Source: Paenibacillus arenosi (GTDB lineage: Bacteria > Bacillota > Bacilli > Paenibacillales > Paenibacillaceae). From it: DNA of 64,000 nucleotides. A program made the position numbers and the translations under genes. Under the pieces are notes generated by a model. That model made no database searches, had not been told where the DNA came from, and was given only the letters and a program-made list of their open reading frames with translations. This document shows positions 55,570 to 64,000 of the stretch, one piece after another (position 1 is the stretch's first letter; every line of letters begins with the position of its first letter). Location of the stretch: positions 186,001-250,000 of the forward strand of contig NZ_JACYTN010000004.1 of assembly GCF_014841135.1 (NCBI RefSeq). Direction: 5' to 3'.

Positions 55570-56806
55570 GGCACACCTTCTGCTTCGTAAATTGGATAAT
55601 TTCATTAACGGCATGATCTAAGCCGCCAGTGGCCTCAAAGGACTGTTTGACACGCTTACAATTATCTCGATAACGTGTATTGGTTAAGATCTGCTCCACT
55701 GCGTCTCGCAGCTCGTCCGTACTCGGTTCATGATTGCGCATGTAGATGCCCGCACCTGACCGCTCAACCATTAATGCTCCCATAAATTCATCGAACACTT
55801 GAGGTAGAACAACCATAGGCACATGATTGCAAATCGATTCATAGATGCTGTTCGCTCCACCGTGTGTAACAAACGTATCGGCACGGCGTAAGAGCTCCAA
55901 CTGTGGCACATAAGACCTAACAATAAAATTATCGGGAACAGCGCTGAATGCTGTTGGATCAGTATGCATGCCAATCGACATCACCACTTGATAGGGGCCA
56001 TCGCGAAATGCTTGGAAGCAAGTCTCATACAGTTCGGACAAATCATTCAAGATTGTCCCAAAAGCAATGTAGACAAGTGGTCTATCATCCAATCGCTCGA
56101 AAGGGAAATCTAACGGCTCCGATCTAGGATAAATGTCGTAGCCAGCGAATAGATGGGTATCGTCGAACACTTCCTCATAGATCTGAAATTGGCGAGATGT
56201 GAATAATAGGTTTAACTTTTCTTTGCTGCAAAAAATATCATTCATCACATTAAGCGATGGCTCCCCATATTTGAGCGAAATAACACGTGCCAACTTGTCC
56301 AGCAGCTTGCGATACACATCATGCTTCCCTTTATGTTTGACATAGAGTGGATCGTCCGCTGCTAGGAGCACGTACTCCATAAAGAACGATGGGTCCTTCT
56401 GAGCCATCTCATCGATAAATGGAAAGTTGGCGAATACAGCGATCCCCGGAATTTGCAACTTAGCTGCGAGCTCCTTGCCCCACAAGCAAAAGCTGTCATG
56501 AATAATATAATCCGGCCGCAACTGAGTAACTTCTTCCTGAAGCTCCTCGACTAGTGTCCGGCATTTATCCATCAGAAAGTCTGCAAATATAAGAATCGTC
56601 TCGATGCCGGTGCCATTATGCCTTCCGAAGCTAAGTAAGCCTCGATAACTGCGAAATGAAGCTCCCGTTTGTTCAATTTTTTCACGAAATGGATCACTAC
56701 AGTAATAAATGACCTCTTCGCCTCTCTCAACCAACTTGTGAATTAATCCTAGCGTTGGATTCACATGCCCGTGCAGATCAACTCCAAAAAATATGACTCT
56801 AGACAT
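55562..56806 (-). CDS. MGT-type glycosyltransferase (UDP-sugar, macrolide-like)
   Basis: A 414-residue GT-B (GT1) protein. It begins VIFFGVDLHGHVNPTLGLIH (conserved HxN contact) and ends in the nucleotide-sugar box with SYVPQLELLRRADTFVTHGG (about 295-314) and HVPMVVLPQVFDEFMGA. Family members (YjiC, OleD, MGT) glucosylate macrolides and other antibiotics, often as self-resistance. It lies second in the cluster operon, with an AGGAGGT site rather far (13 bases) from ATG, and overlaps the peptidase/exporter gene by eight bases. It could glycosylate the product, before or instead of the peptidase step, to keep it inactive in the cell. A paralogue starts at 63556. Confidence 0.88.
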   Translation of the reverse strand: MSRVIFFGVDLHGHVNPTLGLIHKLVERGEEVIYYCSDPFREKIEQTGASFRSYRGLLSFGRHNGTGIETILIFADFLMDKCRTLVEELQEEVTQLRPDYIIHDSFCLWGKELAAKLQIPGIAVFANFPFIDEMAQKDPSFFMEYVLLAADDPLYVKHKGKHDVYRKLLDKLARVISLKYGEPSLNVMNDIFCSKEKLNLLFTSRQFQIYEEVFDDTHLFAGYDIYPRSEPLDFPFERLDDRPLVYIAFGTILNDLSELYETCFQAFRDGPYQVVMSIGMHTDPTAFSAVPDNFIVRSYVPQLELLRRADTFVTHGGANSIYESICNHVPMVVLPQVFDEFMGALMVERSGAGIYMRNHEPSTDELRDAVEQILTNTRYRDNCKRVKQSFEATGGLDHAVNEIIQFTKQKVCHV

Positions 56807-56876
56807 ATAAGATTGTACGACCTCCTTTGAGATCTGGAATAACGAACTGGTGCAATCAAGCCGCCTTTATGCATGA

Positions 56877-59800
56877 TTACAAAAATAAGCTGTCCAGTTC
56901 ATCCTGAGAAATAGCAACTGTCTCGAAGTCAGACGGTGTATATTCCTTTATCTGCTTGCCGCAACAATGGTTGGTGATCAAGGTCAATGCTTCCCCATAT
57001 GACTGCATAAACCTAGTAATGGTCTCATCTGTAAACTGATTCCGACTATAGGTAATGCTCATACGCAGCGATTCATTTATGATCATGGCTTGCACATCTA
57101 ATAATGAAGTGAGCGCATTGTATTTACTTGTATCTAGACCACTGCTTTCCTTTGCTAACGTGAACCATGGATTGTCCCAAACACTGTCAAAGTCACCAAG
57201 AAAGTTAAATCGTATTAACTTTTTAGAATCGTAATTCGATATTAATTTCTTTTGGGCTTGAAGTACCCCGAAGCCAATTCCTTGGTCTGGTATTGTACGT
57301 AGTCTCTCCTTCGTCGTCTTTACTAGAGAAGCTAGTGAAGATACATCAGACCCGCAAGCGGGCATCGTTAGTTTCACCGGGTACATACTTGTAAACCAAC
57401 CAACTGTTCTGGAAAGGTCAATCTCATCATGGAGCTGTGCTCGTCCGTGCGATTCCAATTCAACCACTGCTTCTTCCCTATCAAAGCAGCTATATATCGC
57501 ATACGATAAGGCTGCTAGTAACAGTTCCAGCGGCTTGGTACTATAGGCTCGGTGACTCTCATACAATAGACTCTTCGTCTGCTCCACCGTCAGCCATTGC
57601 TCGATCGTATTAGCGCTGCTCATCCATGCTTCCCCATGCTGTAATTCAGTTGGAATGAACCTAATTTGTTCAATGGTAGATTGCCAGTCGTGAAGCTCTT
57701 GCTCTGCTATGGGATGATTCCATATATATTGGGACCACATTTGTAACGATGCTGTTTTGGATGGAAGCTGATACGCTTCTCCCCTAGAATGGCTATGAAG
57801 TGCTTCTGCCAGATCTTCCAGTAAAATACGCCATGATACACCATCCACAACGAGATGATGCGCAGTAATAAGCAATCTCTTCCCGTTACCGCCAAGATCG
57901 AATAAGCACATCCCAATCAGCAGTGTATCAAGTAAACGGAACTGGGATTTAAACGTTTCACATTGCTCAAGCATCCGTAGCTGTTGGGTTTGATTATCGG
58001 AATCGAACTCTGCTAGGGAAACGATCTGAACAAGTCTTGTCCGATCAGACTGACTCGAATAGGTTAATGTTCCAGTCTGTATATCTACTTGTAGACGCAG
58101 GCCATCATGGTGCTCTATAAGTTGTACGAGAATGGCTTCCAACACATCGAGGTCAATTTCTTGTTGCAATTCAAGTAATATGGATTGATGGTAATAGTCA
58201 GGTTCACGCAGTTGCTGCTGGAAGAACCAGTGAGCAATCGGCAGCGGTTCAAGCACTCCTTCACAACGTTCTTGTGAATAAACGTGTGAACGATGCAACG
58301 GTTGAATACGCAGCGCCATTTGCTCCAAAATTGGGTATTCCAATATATCTCTAACTTTGAGCGCGTATCCCGCTTTGTTCAATCTTGATGATAGTTGAAT
58401 CGCTTTTATGGAATCCCCGCCTAGATCATAGAAATGATCCGTAATCCCAATCCGATTATGCTGTAACACACCGCTAACGATTTCGATCAATTTCGCTTCA
58501 TTGCTACTTCGCGCTGATACATGCTCGTATTCCTGTGTTAAAGTAAAATCCGGTTCTGGAAGCAACGCGCGATTTACTTTGCCGTTAATCGTTAATGGAA
58601 TCTCATCCAGTTCCACGAATATGGAAGGCACCATATACGAAGGCACTTGCACAGACAAGTATGATTTCAATTCTGAACTCGCAATCGAGCATTTCTTCAC
58701 TATATATGCGCATAAGTATTTCCCAAGCGTCTCATTCTCACGGTCTATAACAACTGCATCTTGGATGACTTCATGCTGCATCATAACTTTTTCGATTTCA
58801 CCTGTTTCAATGCGATAACCACGAATTTTCACTTGGTGGTCCACACGACCAACATATTCGATCTTGCCATCTTCAAGCCGCTTGACCAAATCACCCGTGC
58901 GATACATCCGCGTTCCTTCAACAAATGGATTGTTCAGAAAACGCTCCTTGGTCAGCTCTTCTCGATGAAGATATCCTCTAGCAACTCCGTCTCCAGCGAT
59001 ATATAATTCCCCGATTGCTCCTGCACCTACGGGATGCTGGTCAGGATCAAGGATGTAGAGCATGACATTGTGCGCAGGTACGCCAATAGGTACGGATACT
59101 TGCCGATCCTCACTGCTGTTGTATAGATGAATCATGCAACCTACTACCGTCTCGGTAGGACCATATTCATTGTAAATTTCTATGGATTGTCCAAATAAAG
59201 CGGTAATGTCTTTAGCTAAATCTGTCTTGAGATCTTCGCCCCCAACGATAAATCGTCTAACAGTCGAATGCTCATAATCTCGTTCTTTGAGTAATGCAAG
59301 ATGTGCTGGCGTCAGTTTCACAATGGTTGAAGCGTTGTCATTTATAATTCGATATAAAATAAATTCATCGCCATCATCCCGGTATACACCAATTCGACCT
59401 CCGCATATAAGCGGCGTGAAAATAGAAGTTACTGTGAGATCGAATGCTAGTGAGGAATACAGCGGAAATGTCGGTATCTCGTCACGAACATATACGTTCT
59501 TCGCCCACCAGATGTAATTCGTTAATCCTCTATGCTCGATCATCGCTCCTTTAGGACGCCCCGTTGATCCAGATGTATAGATGACATAAGCGAGGTCAGT
59601 AGGTTCATGTACATGATCAACATTTGATGCATCCAACTTATCCAGCTCAAGACTATGATAGCTTTGTATTTCACCTGTAAACTCTGCTATAACTCCATCT
59701 GTCATGTTCGTAAGCACGAGCTGTGTGCGAGAATCTTCCAACATGTAACGAATCCGCTCTTCGGGATAGGCCGGATCAATGGGCAAGTATGCTCCACCTG

Positions 59801-61421
59801 CCTTCATCACTGCCAATATCGCTACGACGGAGTCGATAGAATGCTGCATCCATATTCCCACGATAGATTCCCTTGTTACTCCCTTAGCGCTCAAATAGCG
59901 CGCCAGTCTATTAGCTTGCTCGTTCAATTGCTGGTACGTCCACTGTTCTTGTTCATACGTGATTACGATTTCATTAGGTGTCCGTCTGACCTGCTCCTCA
60001 AATAGCTGGATGACCGATTGATCGGAAGGATACGGTACAACCGTTGCGTTGTAATCGTAAAGCTCTCGTGCTCGCTCCTGCCCTGTTAGTATGGATAATT
60101 CCTTAATAGCTGCCTGCGGTTTGTCTAACATTTGTTCGAAAATAAGGTGCATTCGTCTGGACATTTCTTCGATCTGATTGGCGTGGTACACATCGAGGCG
60201 GTAGTCAAAATCAAGTGTCAGGCCTTCGGATGCTGACCAGTCTTTAATGACGAGCTGAAGTTCATAGATTTGATGACCGTTGTAAAATTCAACATTTTCG
60301 ATAGACATGCCATTCATCGTTGTAAGCAGCTTCGTATTGTAGTAGTTAATGCTCGTATGGAATAGCTGATCATATCCTTTTTTCTTCAGTTCCAGCTCCT
60401 GTACCAGCACATCGTACGGATATCGCTGATGGAAGTAACATTCCATCAATCCCTTCTGAGCCAGCTTAAGCGTCTCATCAATGCTCAAATCGACATCCAA
60501 CTGCCATCGAAACGGCATCGTACTCGTGAACATCCCATACATCGACTTTTCCTTTTTGCCAGATCGATTCAGCACCGGCGTGCCGATAACGAGATCGCTT
60601 TGTTGAGTCGTTTTGTACGCATAGATCAGATTGGCGAGTACAAAAAATGTATTCACGGAAACCTTCGCTTCGCTTGTCATGGAATGAATACGCTGCGAGA
60701 GTCCTGCCTGAAGTTGTACAGAATAGCGCCTTCCCTCAGTGCTTGCAACAGACGATTGCGTTAAACTTTCCGGAAGCCACTGAAACTTCTCATGCCAGAA
60801 TTGCTTGCTTTTCATACATCTCGGTGAGGTAAAATAATGATCGGCATCTTGCACGTAGTTGATATACGATGGCGGTTGTTGCTCATCTTCGAGACACTCG
60901 CCTTTCAGCAGCCTTGTGTAGTTCTCAGCAATTTGAGACGTTGTCAATTGATTCGACCAGCCATCGGAAATGATATGATGACACTTGACCAAGTAGCCAT
61001 TATCCTCATCCGATATACGGAATAACGCAAAGTAGAAAAGCTTCGAGTTCAGTAACTGAAAGGGTCTCCCCGCCTCACGATGTACCCAGGACCAAAAAGC
61101 TGATTCTGCATCCGCTTCTTCGGAAAAATCTAAGAAATCCAACGGCTGCGCTTCGTACTCTGTAACGACCTGTGCGATCTGTGTTGCTTCCCCATCCTGC
61201 TCCACAAGCTCAATTCTCAAGCCATCATGCTGTTGAATAAGGGTGTGAATGGCTTGCTCCAACAAGCTAAAGTCAATCGCTCCCTTTATCCGAACGGGAC
61301 CGCCTATGTTAGCGAATGATGTGCCCGGAAAGATCTGTTCCATGTACCAAATACGCTTTTGCGGATGGGTCAAAGAATACGTCGTATTGCTCGGAGCCTG
61401 AACCGATGTCGGTACGGTCAT
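56877..61421 (-). CDS. NRPS1: C-A(Asn)-PCP-E loading an N-acyl-D-Asn cap
   Basis: The ATG at 61421 follows GGAGG with six bases between; two earlier in-frame ATGs lack good sites. The product has 1514 residues. The condensation domain (about 5-435, HHIISDG near 148) is first in the line, so it is probably a starter C domain using an acyl-CoA. The A domain (about 460-960) has TSGSTGRPKG; its selectivity residues read D,L,T,K,I,G,E,V,G,K, the textbook Asn code. PCP Ser is in FYDLGGDSIKAIQL near 1004. The epimerase domain (about 1060-1500) has HHLVVDGVSWRILLEDL, ESHGRA, DLSRTVGWFTSMYPV and RFNFLGDF. Together they make N-acyl-D-asparagine. Confidence 0.92.
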   Translation of the reverse strand: MTVPTSVQAPSNTTYSLTHPQKRIWYMEQIFPGTSFANIGGPVRIKGAIDFSLLEQAIHTLIQQHDGLRIELVEQDGEATQIAQVVTEYEAQPLDFLDFSEEADAESAFWSWVHREAGRPFQLLNSKLFYFALFRISDEDNGYLVKCHHIISDGWSNQLTTSQIAENYTRLLKGECLEDEQQPPSYINYVQDADHYFTSPRCMKSKQFWHEKFQWLPESLTQSSVASTEGRRYSVQLQAGLSQRIHSMTSEAKVSVNTFFVLANLIYAYKTTQQSDLVIGTPVLNRSGKKEKSMYGMFTSTMPFRWQLDVDLSIDETLKLAQKGLMECYFHQRYPYDVLVQELELKKKGYDQLFHTSINYYNTKLLTTMNGMSIENVEFYNGHQIYELQLVIKDWSASEGLTLDFDYRLDVYHANQIEEMSRRMHLIFEQMLDKPQAAIKELSILTGQERARELYDYNATVVPYPSDQSVIQLFEEQVRRTPNEIVITYEQEQWTYQQLNEQANRLARYLSAKGVTRESIVGIWMQHSIDSVVAILAVMKAGGAYLPIDPAYPEERIRYMLEDSRTQLVLTNMTDGVIAEFTGEIQSYHSLELDKLDASNVDHVHEPTDLAYVIYTSGSTGRPKGAMIEHRGLTNYIWWAKNVYVRDEIPTFPLYSSLAFDLTVTSIFTPLICGGRIGVYRDDGDEFILYRIINDNASTIVKLTPAHLALLKERDYEHSTVRRFIVGGEDLKTDLAKDITALFGQSIEIYNEYGPTETVVGCMIHLYNSSEDRQVSVPIGVPAHNVMLYILDPDQHPVGAGAIGELYIAGDGVARGYLHREELTKERFLNNPFVEGTRMYRTGDLVKRLEDGKIEYVGRVDHQVKIRGYRIETGEIEKVMMQHEVIQDAVVIDRENETLGKYLCAYIVKKCSIASSELKSYLSVQVPSYMVPSIFVELDEIPLTINGKVNRALLPEPDFTLTQEYEHVSARSSNEAKLIEIVSGVLQHNRIGITDHFYDLGGDSIKAIQLSSRLNKAGYALKVRDILEYPILEQMALRIQPLHRSHVYSQERCEGVLEPLPIAHWFFQQQLREPDYYHQSILLELQQEIDLDVLEAILVQLIEHHDGLRLQVDIQTGTLTYSSQSDRTRLVQIVSLAEFDSDNQTQQLRMLEQCETFKSQFRLLDTLLIGMCLFDLGGNGKRLLITAHHLVVDGVSWRILLEDLAEALHSHSRGEAYQLPSKTASLQMWSQYIWNHPIAEQELHDWQSTIEQIRFIPTELQHGEAWMSSANTIEQWLTVEQTKSLLYESHRAYSTKPLELLLAALSYAIYSCFDREEAVVELESHGRAQLHDEIDLSRTVGWFTSMYPVKLTMPACGSDVSSLASLVKTTKERLRTIPDQGIGFGVLQAQKKLISNYDSKKLIRFNFLGDFDSVWDNPWFTLAKESSGLDTSKYNALTSLLDVQAMIINESLRMSITYSRNQFTDETITRFMQSYGEALTLITNHCCGKQIKEYTPSDFETVAISQDELDSLFL

Positions 61422-61478
61422 AACATTCCTCCAATTTCGTTCCATTTCATTTCGCCTCGACCGATTGCGTGTCCGCAT

Positions 61479-62004
61479 GCTCCTGTCCTAGATCGACGAA
61501 TAATGAAAGACGTGAATCTGAGTCATTCCTGAATCATTAAGTTGGTAAACAAGCTTATGTGAGATAGTCTAGGTTAGGTTGATTTCGTGAGCAGGGTTAG
61601 AAAATTGTGTCTAATAAAGTCGGAGATTGCAGGATGGAATATCGAATCATGGTGATTGAATTAGAAATACTTTATCAAAGCTCGTCAAATAAAGTCAACA
61701 AGACGAAAGTTGTGTTCGAAAAACGTTCACTTTGGGCGAAACTAGCATTCACAGTCCAATATTTGTATTTTTATGTCATTCTCGCTGCACGTGCTAATCA
61801 TTGCCCGCTGCCGAGAAAACCGTTATGGTATCACCCTTTTTCTATTTATTCGATCGTAATTTTACGATTTACCGCTAACTATAAAACTCGTCTTATCACC
61901 TTCTAATTTATTGTAATAGCGAGGTGTTAATCCTTCCATTTGACTAGAATCATTCGAATCTTCTATCTTAAGTTTTGATAAAGTTATGTTAAAGTTTATG
62001 AAAA
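61479..62004. other. Intergenic region upstream of the cluster operon
   Basis: About 525 bases carry no convincing gene. It should hold the cluster promoter (candidate at 61669-61698). The NRPS1 transcript leader of some 250 bases is AT-rich with no clear riboswitch fold. The short plus-strand frame at 61607-61906 lacks a ribosome site and protein-like composition. Confidence 0.5.
61669..61698 (-). promoter_or_regulatory. Candidate promoter of the NRPS/PKS operon
   Basis: On the minus strand TTGACT (complement of 61693-61698) and TAAAGT (complement of 61669-61674) are 18 bases apart, with a second TTGAC inside. It is about 250 bases before the NRPS1 start. The match is moderate, and other promoters are possible. 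Confidence 0.35.
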
Positions 62005-62040
62005 CAACTGCCCCAAACATCATTGTCATAGGGCAGTTAT
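62005..62040 (-). terminator. Terminator of asnA
   Basis: AACTGCCC (62006-62013) pairs with GGGCAGTT (62031-62038); on the minus strand GTTTTC follows. It lies 25 bases after the asnA stop, so asnA is not read into the cluster operon unless there is readthrough. Confidence 0.75.
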
Positions 62041-62064
62041 CTCACCATTATTAACGGTATATTG

Positions 62065-63087
62065 TTAGCTAATGACGTTAAGTAACTCGATTTCACGTTC
62101 CCTGCATGCTTGTACCATTTCCTGCGGCCATACAGACATCTGCACCTGACCAATATGGAACTTGTGCAGGAGAAGCATAACAACACGAGATTGGCCAATC
62201 CCCCCACCCATTGTACAAGGGAGAGTGCCATTTAGAAGCATTTGATGAAAAGGTAGCTCTGTACGATTCTCACATCCACTATGTTGAAGTTGACGTTCAA
62301 GTGCGGCCTCATCTACACGAATACCCATAGAGGAAATTTCAACAGACGTTTCCATAACAGGATACCAGACGATAATATCTCCATTCAGCTGCCAATCGTC
62401 ATAGTCTGGAGATCTGCCGTCATGCGGCTCGCCAGAAGCCAATTTACCTCCAATTTGCATAATAAAGACCGCACCCTTCTCTTTTGCGATCCGATGCTCA
62501 CGCTCTTTCGGTGCCGTATCTACGCCATACAGATCTTCAAGCTCTTGCGACGTGATGAACGTTATTTCTTGTGGTAAGAAAGGCTTTAATGACGAATCCA
62601 GTTCTGCTACTTCCTCTTCTGTCATTTTAAGTGCCTCGTAGATTAGGAGGACCTTTTCTTTCAACGTTTCCAATGTTCGTTCTTGTCTATCGATAACCAG
62701 TTCCCAATCCCATTGATCAACATACAGCGAATGTAGTGAGCTGAGTACTTCGTCACGCCGGATCGCCCGCATATCCGCGTACAATCCTTCTCCCGGCTGC
62801 AAGTCATAATAGTGAGTAGCCATCCGCTTCCACTTAGCCAACGACTGGACAACCTCCAGCATCATTGGCGGGTAAGCAGCTGTATCGAACGCAACACATC
62901 TTTCCCATCCGTTCAAGTTATCATTGACGCCCGTGCTCCCCTCTACAAAAAGAGGCGCTGACACTTTCATCAAGTTCAACTTCTCGCTCAGCTTATGCTC
63001 GAACAAACTTTTTACTTTGTGAATCAACTTCTCAGTCGTCTTTTTCGATACGTTACTCTCCAGTTCGGTCCGTGCTTGAATAATCAT
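62065..63087 (-). CDS. asnA: Aspartate-ammonia ligase (asparagine synthetase A)
   Basis: ATG 63087 is chosen because the product then begins MIIQARTELESNVSKKTTEK like other Firmicute AsnA proteins; the frame opens upstream to 63162. The 340-residue protein shows class II aminoacyl-tRNA-synthetase-like motifs: VVQSLAKWKRMA, EGLYADMRAIRRDE, YVDQWDWELV, DGRSPDYDDWQLNGDI, MGIRVDE and TMGGGIGQSRVVMLLL. It makes asparagine from aspartate and ammonia with ATP. It lies directly upstream of a cluster whose first A domain reads Asn, so a precursor-supply role is attractive but unproven. The ribosome site is weak (GGGGG eight bases away). Confidence 0.93.
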   Translation of the reverse strand: MIIQARTELESNVSKKTTEKLIHKVKSLFEHKLSEKLNLMKVSAPLFVEGSTGVNDNLNGWERCVAFDTAAYPPMMLEVVQSLAKWKRMATHYYDLQPGEGLYADMRAIRRDEVLSSLHSLYVDQWDWELVIDRQERTLETLKEKVLLIYEALKMTEEEVAELDSSLKPFLPQEITFITSQELEDLYGVDTAPKEREHRIAKEKGAVFIMQIGGKLASGEPHDGRSPDYDDWQLNGDIIVWYPVMETSVEISSMGIRVDEAALERQLQHSGCENRTELPFHQMLLNGTLPCTMGGGIGQSRVVMLLLHKFHIGQVQMSVWPQEMVQACREREIELLNVIS

Positions 63088-63162
63088 TATAGATGCCCCC
63101 AAGCTTTCAACATTTTTTAATAGACTAAAGAACCTTCGAACTTCTAACAAAAGTAAGGCCAA

Positions 63163-63555
63163 TGAGATAAATAGATAAGATAACTAGAGGAAATCTAACC
63201 TGTGTACAGTTTTATTTTGGAAGTGTTGTGTGCTGTGTGTTGTGTGTTGTGTGTTGTTAAATCATTGTGGAGAGTTCTAAAAGTAATACCGCTTTAAGTC
63301 AAATGGATGGAGCTAAGTGGAATAATGGTTTGCCTTAGTGTTATAGGTGCATCGTACACGCCTTTACAAGGAAAATCAATACACGATAACAACCTTTCGA
63401 TAATTATTTCACTATCCATAATTACTTAAAGTGAACTTAAGGTTAAAGAAGAAGGAATTACCAATCATAAGTAGAAATTGTATTTGGACGTAGAAGACAG
63501 TGTATATTGCTTTGAACAAATATCCTAGTTAACAGATTTGAGAAGGAGGAGTGTA
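63163..63555. other. Divergent intergenic region between asnA and the second MGT gene
   Basis: About 390 bases without a supported gene. It should hold promoters for both divergent genes; candidates such as TTGGAC near 63493 with TATATTG are weak. A short G/T tandem repeat lies at 63221-63258. AAGGAGGAG precedes the ATG at 63556. Confidence 0.5.
63221..63258. repeat. Short tandem repeat, G/T-rich
   Basis: About five copies of a seven-base unit related to GTGTTGT (one copy has C for T), in a non-coding region. Length could vary by slippage, and no function is implied. Confidence 0.8.
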
Positions 63556-64000
63556 ATGTCTAAGCTGATATATTTCGGGATCGATCTACACGGACATATC
63601 AATGTTTCACTGGGGTTGATACGGGCGCTTATTGAAAAGGGTGAGGAAGTACTATACTACTCCAGTAACGAGTTCCGTGAAAAAATTGAGGCAACCGGCG
63701 CTCAGTTTAGAAACTACGAGGATATGGGTGGATTCGAAATGCGAGAGGGAGATCGCGTCGATACATTTCTGCTATTCTCCCATTATATTTTAGATAAAAG
63801 CCGATCACTCGTAGAACGATTCAAAGATGAGGTTACGGCATGGAAACCTGATTACATCATTCATGATGCGTTTGCGTATTGGGGAAAAGAATTTGCCCAA
63901 CTGCTTGGTATTCCTGGCATTTCCGCATTCGCCACGTTCGCATATATCGACGAAATGGCAGATTTTGATCCTAATTTCTTTATTTCTAACTTTATTCGGC
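63556..64000 (+). CDS. Second MGT-type glycosyltransferase, partial (runs off the window)
   Basis: ATG 63556 has AAGGAGGAG nine bases upstream, and 148 codons are visible without a stop. The protein starts MSKLIYFGIDLHGHINVSLG and continues with IHDAFAYWGKEFAQLLGIPG. It is clearly paralogous to the MGT at 55562-56806 (FGVDLHGHVNPTLG, IHDSFCLWGKELAAKLQIPG). Only the N-terminal acceptor-binding half is present; the sugar-nucleotide half lies beyond 64000. It is divergent from asnA. A duplicated glycosyltransferase at the cluster edge suggests self-protection or an adjoining second cluster. Confidence 0.88.
   Translation, partial: MSKLIYFGIDLHGHINVSLGLIRALIEKGEEVLYYSSNEFREKIEATGAQFRNYEDMGGFEMREGDRVDTFLLFSHYILDKSRSLVERFKDEVTAWKPDYIIHDAFAYWGKEFAQLLGIPGISAFATFAYIDEMADFDPNFFISNFIR

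Larger units (their letters stand above)
35508..61698 (-). other. NRPS / trans-AT PKS biosynthetic gene cluster with D-Asn prodrug logic
   Basis: Eleven minus-strand genes from NRPS1 (start 61421) to the GT2 gene (stop 35547) have gaps of at most about 70 bases, two 8-base overlaps and a single terminator, so one long operon is likely. Modules in order: C-A(Asn)-PCP-E; C-A(Lys-like)-PCP-half C; KS-KR-ACP; KS-ACP-BtrH-like. The AT is supplied in trans. Accessory genes are the peptidase/exporter, an MGT, a free ACP, a radical SAM enzyme, a BtrH-like homologue and a GT2. No thioesterase and no phosphopantetheinyl transferase are in the window. Functional linkage to asnA and the second MGT upstream is inference from position. 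Confidence 0.85.

Noticed and set aside
61607-61906. Plus-strand frame of 99 residues upstream of the cluster operon
   Set aside because: It has no ribosome site, starts with basic low-complexity sequence, and overlaps the predicted cluster promoter region; composition is not protein-like.

Overview
The window looks like chromosome of a low-GC Gram-positive endospore-former, most likely Paenibacillus or a close relative. Reasons: strong purine-rich Shine-Dalgarno sites, frequent TTG/GTG starts, a KhtTU antiporter pair, PerR-type boxes upstream of ahpC, a secreted stalk-domain protein typical of Paenibacillaceae, and a trans-AT NRPS/PKS cluster. The species cannot be named from sequence alone. 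No rRNA, tRNA, CRISPR array or intact insertion sequence was seen.

Layout. 1-9.2 kb: an ECF sigma factor, a three-gene operon ending in a metallo-beta-lactamase-fold protein, khtT-khtU, a large secreted multidomain protein, and a MerR regulator with its MFS exporter. 9.3-18.2 kb: rarD, then a conspicuously AT-rich cassette of ABC ATPase, two FtsX-type half-permeases and a small secreted protein (bacteriocin-like layout), followed by decayed genes, a D,D-carboxypeptidase, a glutaminase and fragments. 18.3-35.4 kb: ordinary chromosomal genes (secreted 5'-nucleotidase, tag, a Rieske/FAD oxidoreductase, a serine hydrolase, AAC(3), a MarR-controlled quinone reductase, ahpC-ahpF, small hydrolases, and a GntR-ABC operon).

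35.5-61.7 kb: the centrepiece, ten or eleven co-directional genes on the minus strand that form one NRPS / trans-AT PKS biosynthetic operon. Order of transcription: NRPS1 (C-A-PCP-E; binding-pocket code reads Asn), MGT-type glycosyltransferase, fused S12 peptidase/ABC exporter, NRPS2 (C-A-PCP plus a half C domain; code resembles Lys), trans-acting malonyltransferase, PKS1 (KS-KR-ACP), PKS2 (KS-ACP fused to a BtrH-like cysteine acyltransferase/papain-fold domain), free ACP, SPASM radical SAM enzyme, a stand-alone BtrH-like protein lacking the cysteine, and a family 2 glycosyltransferase, ending at a good terminator. Just upstream lie asnA (asparagine synthetase A, a plausible Asn supplier) and, divergent from it, the start of a second MGT-type glycosyltransferase that runs off the window.

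How the genes work together (inference): NRPS1 would build an N-acyl-D-Asn cap, NRPS2 would add a basic amino acid, PKS1 and PKS2 would add two malonate units (the first ketoreduced), and the BtrH-like domain would transfer the chain to an unknown acceptor instead of a thioesterase. The membrane peptidase/exporter would remove acyl-D-Asn during export, the prodrug self-protection logic known from xenocoumacin, colibactin, zwittermicin and paenilamicin. The MGT pair could be a second, glycosylation-based protection. The BtrH-terminated PKS combined with rSAM and GT2 tailoring is the part that looks undescribed.
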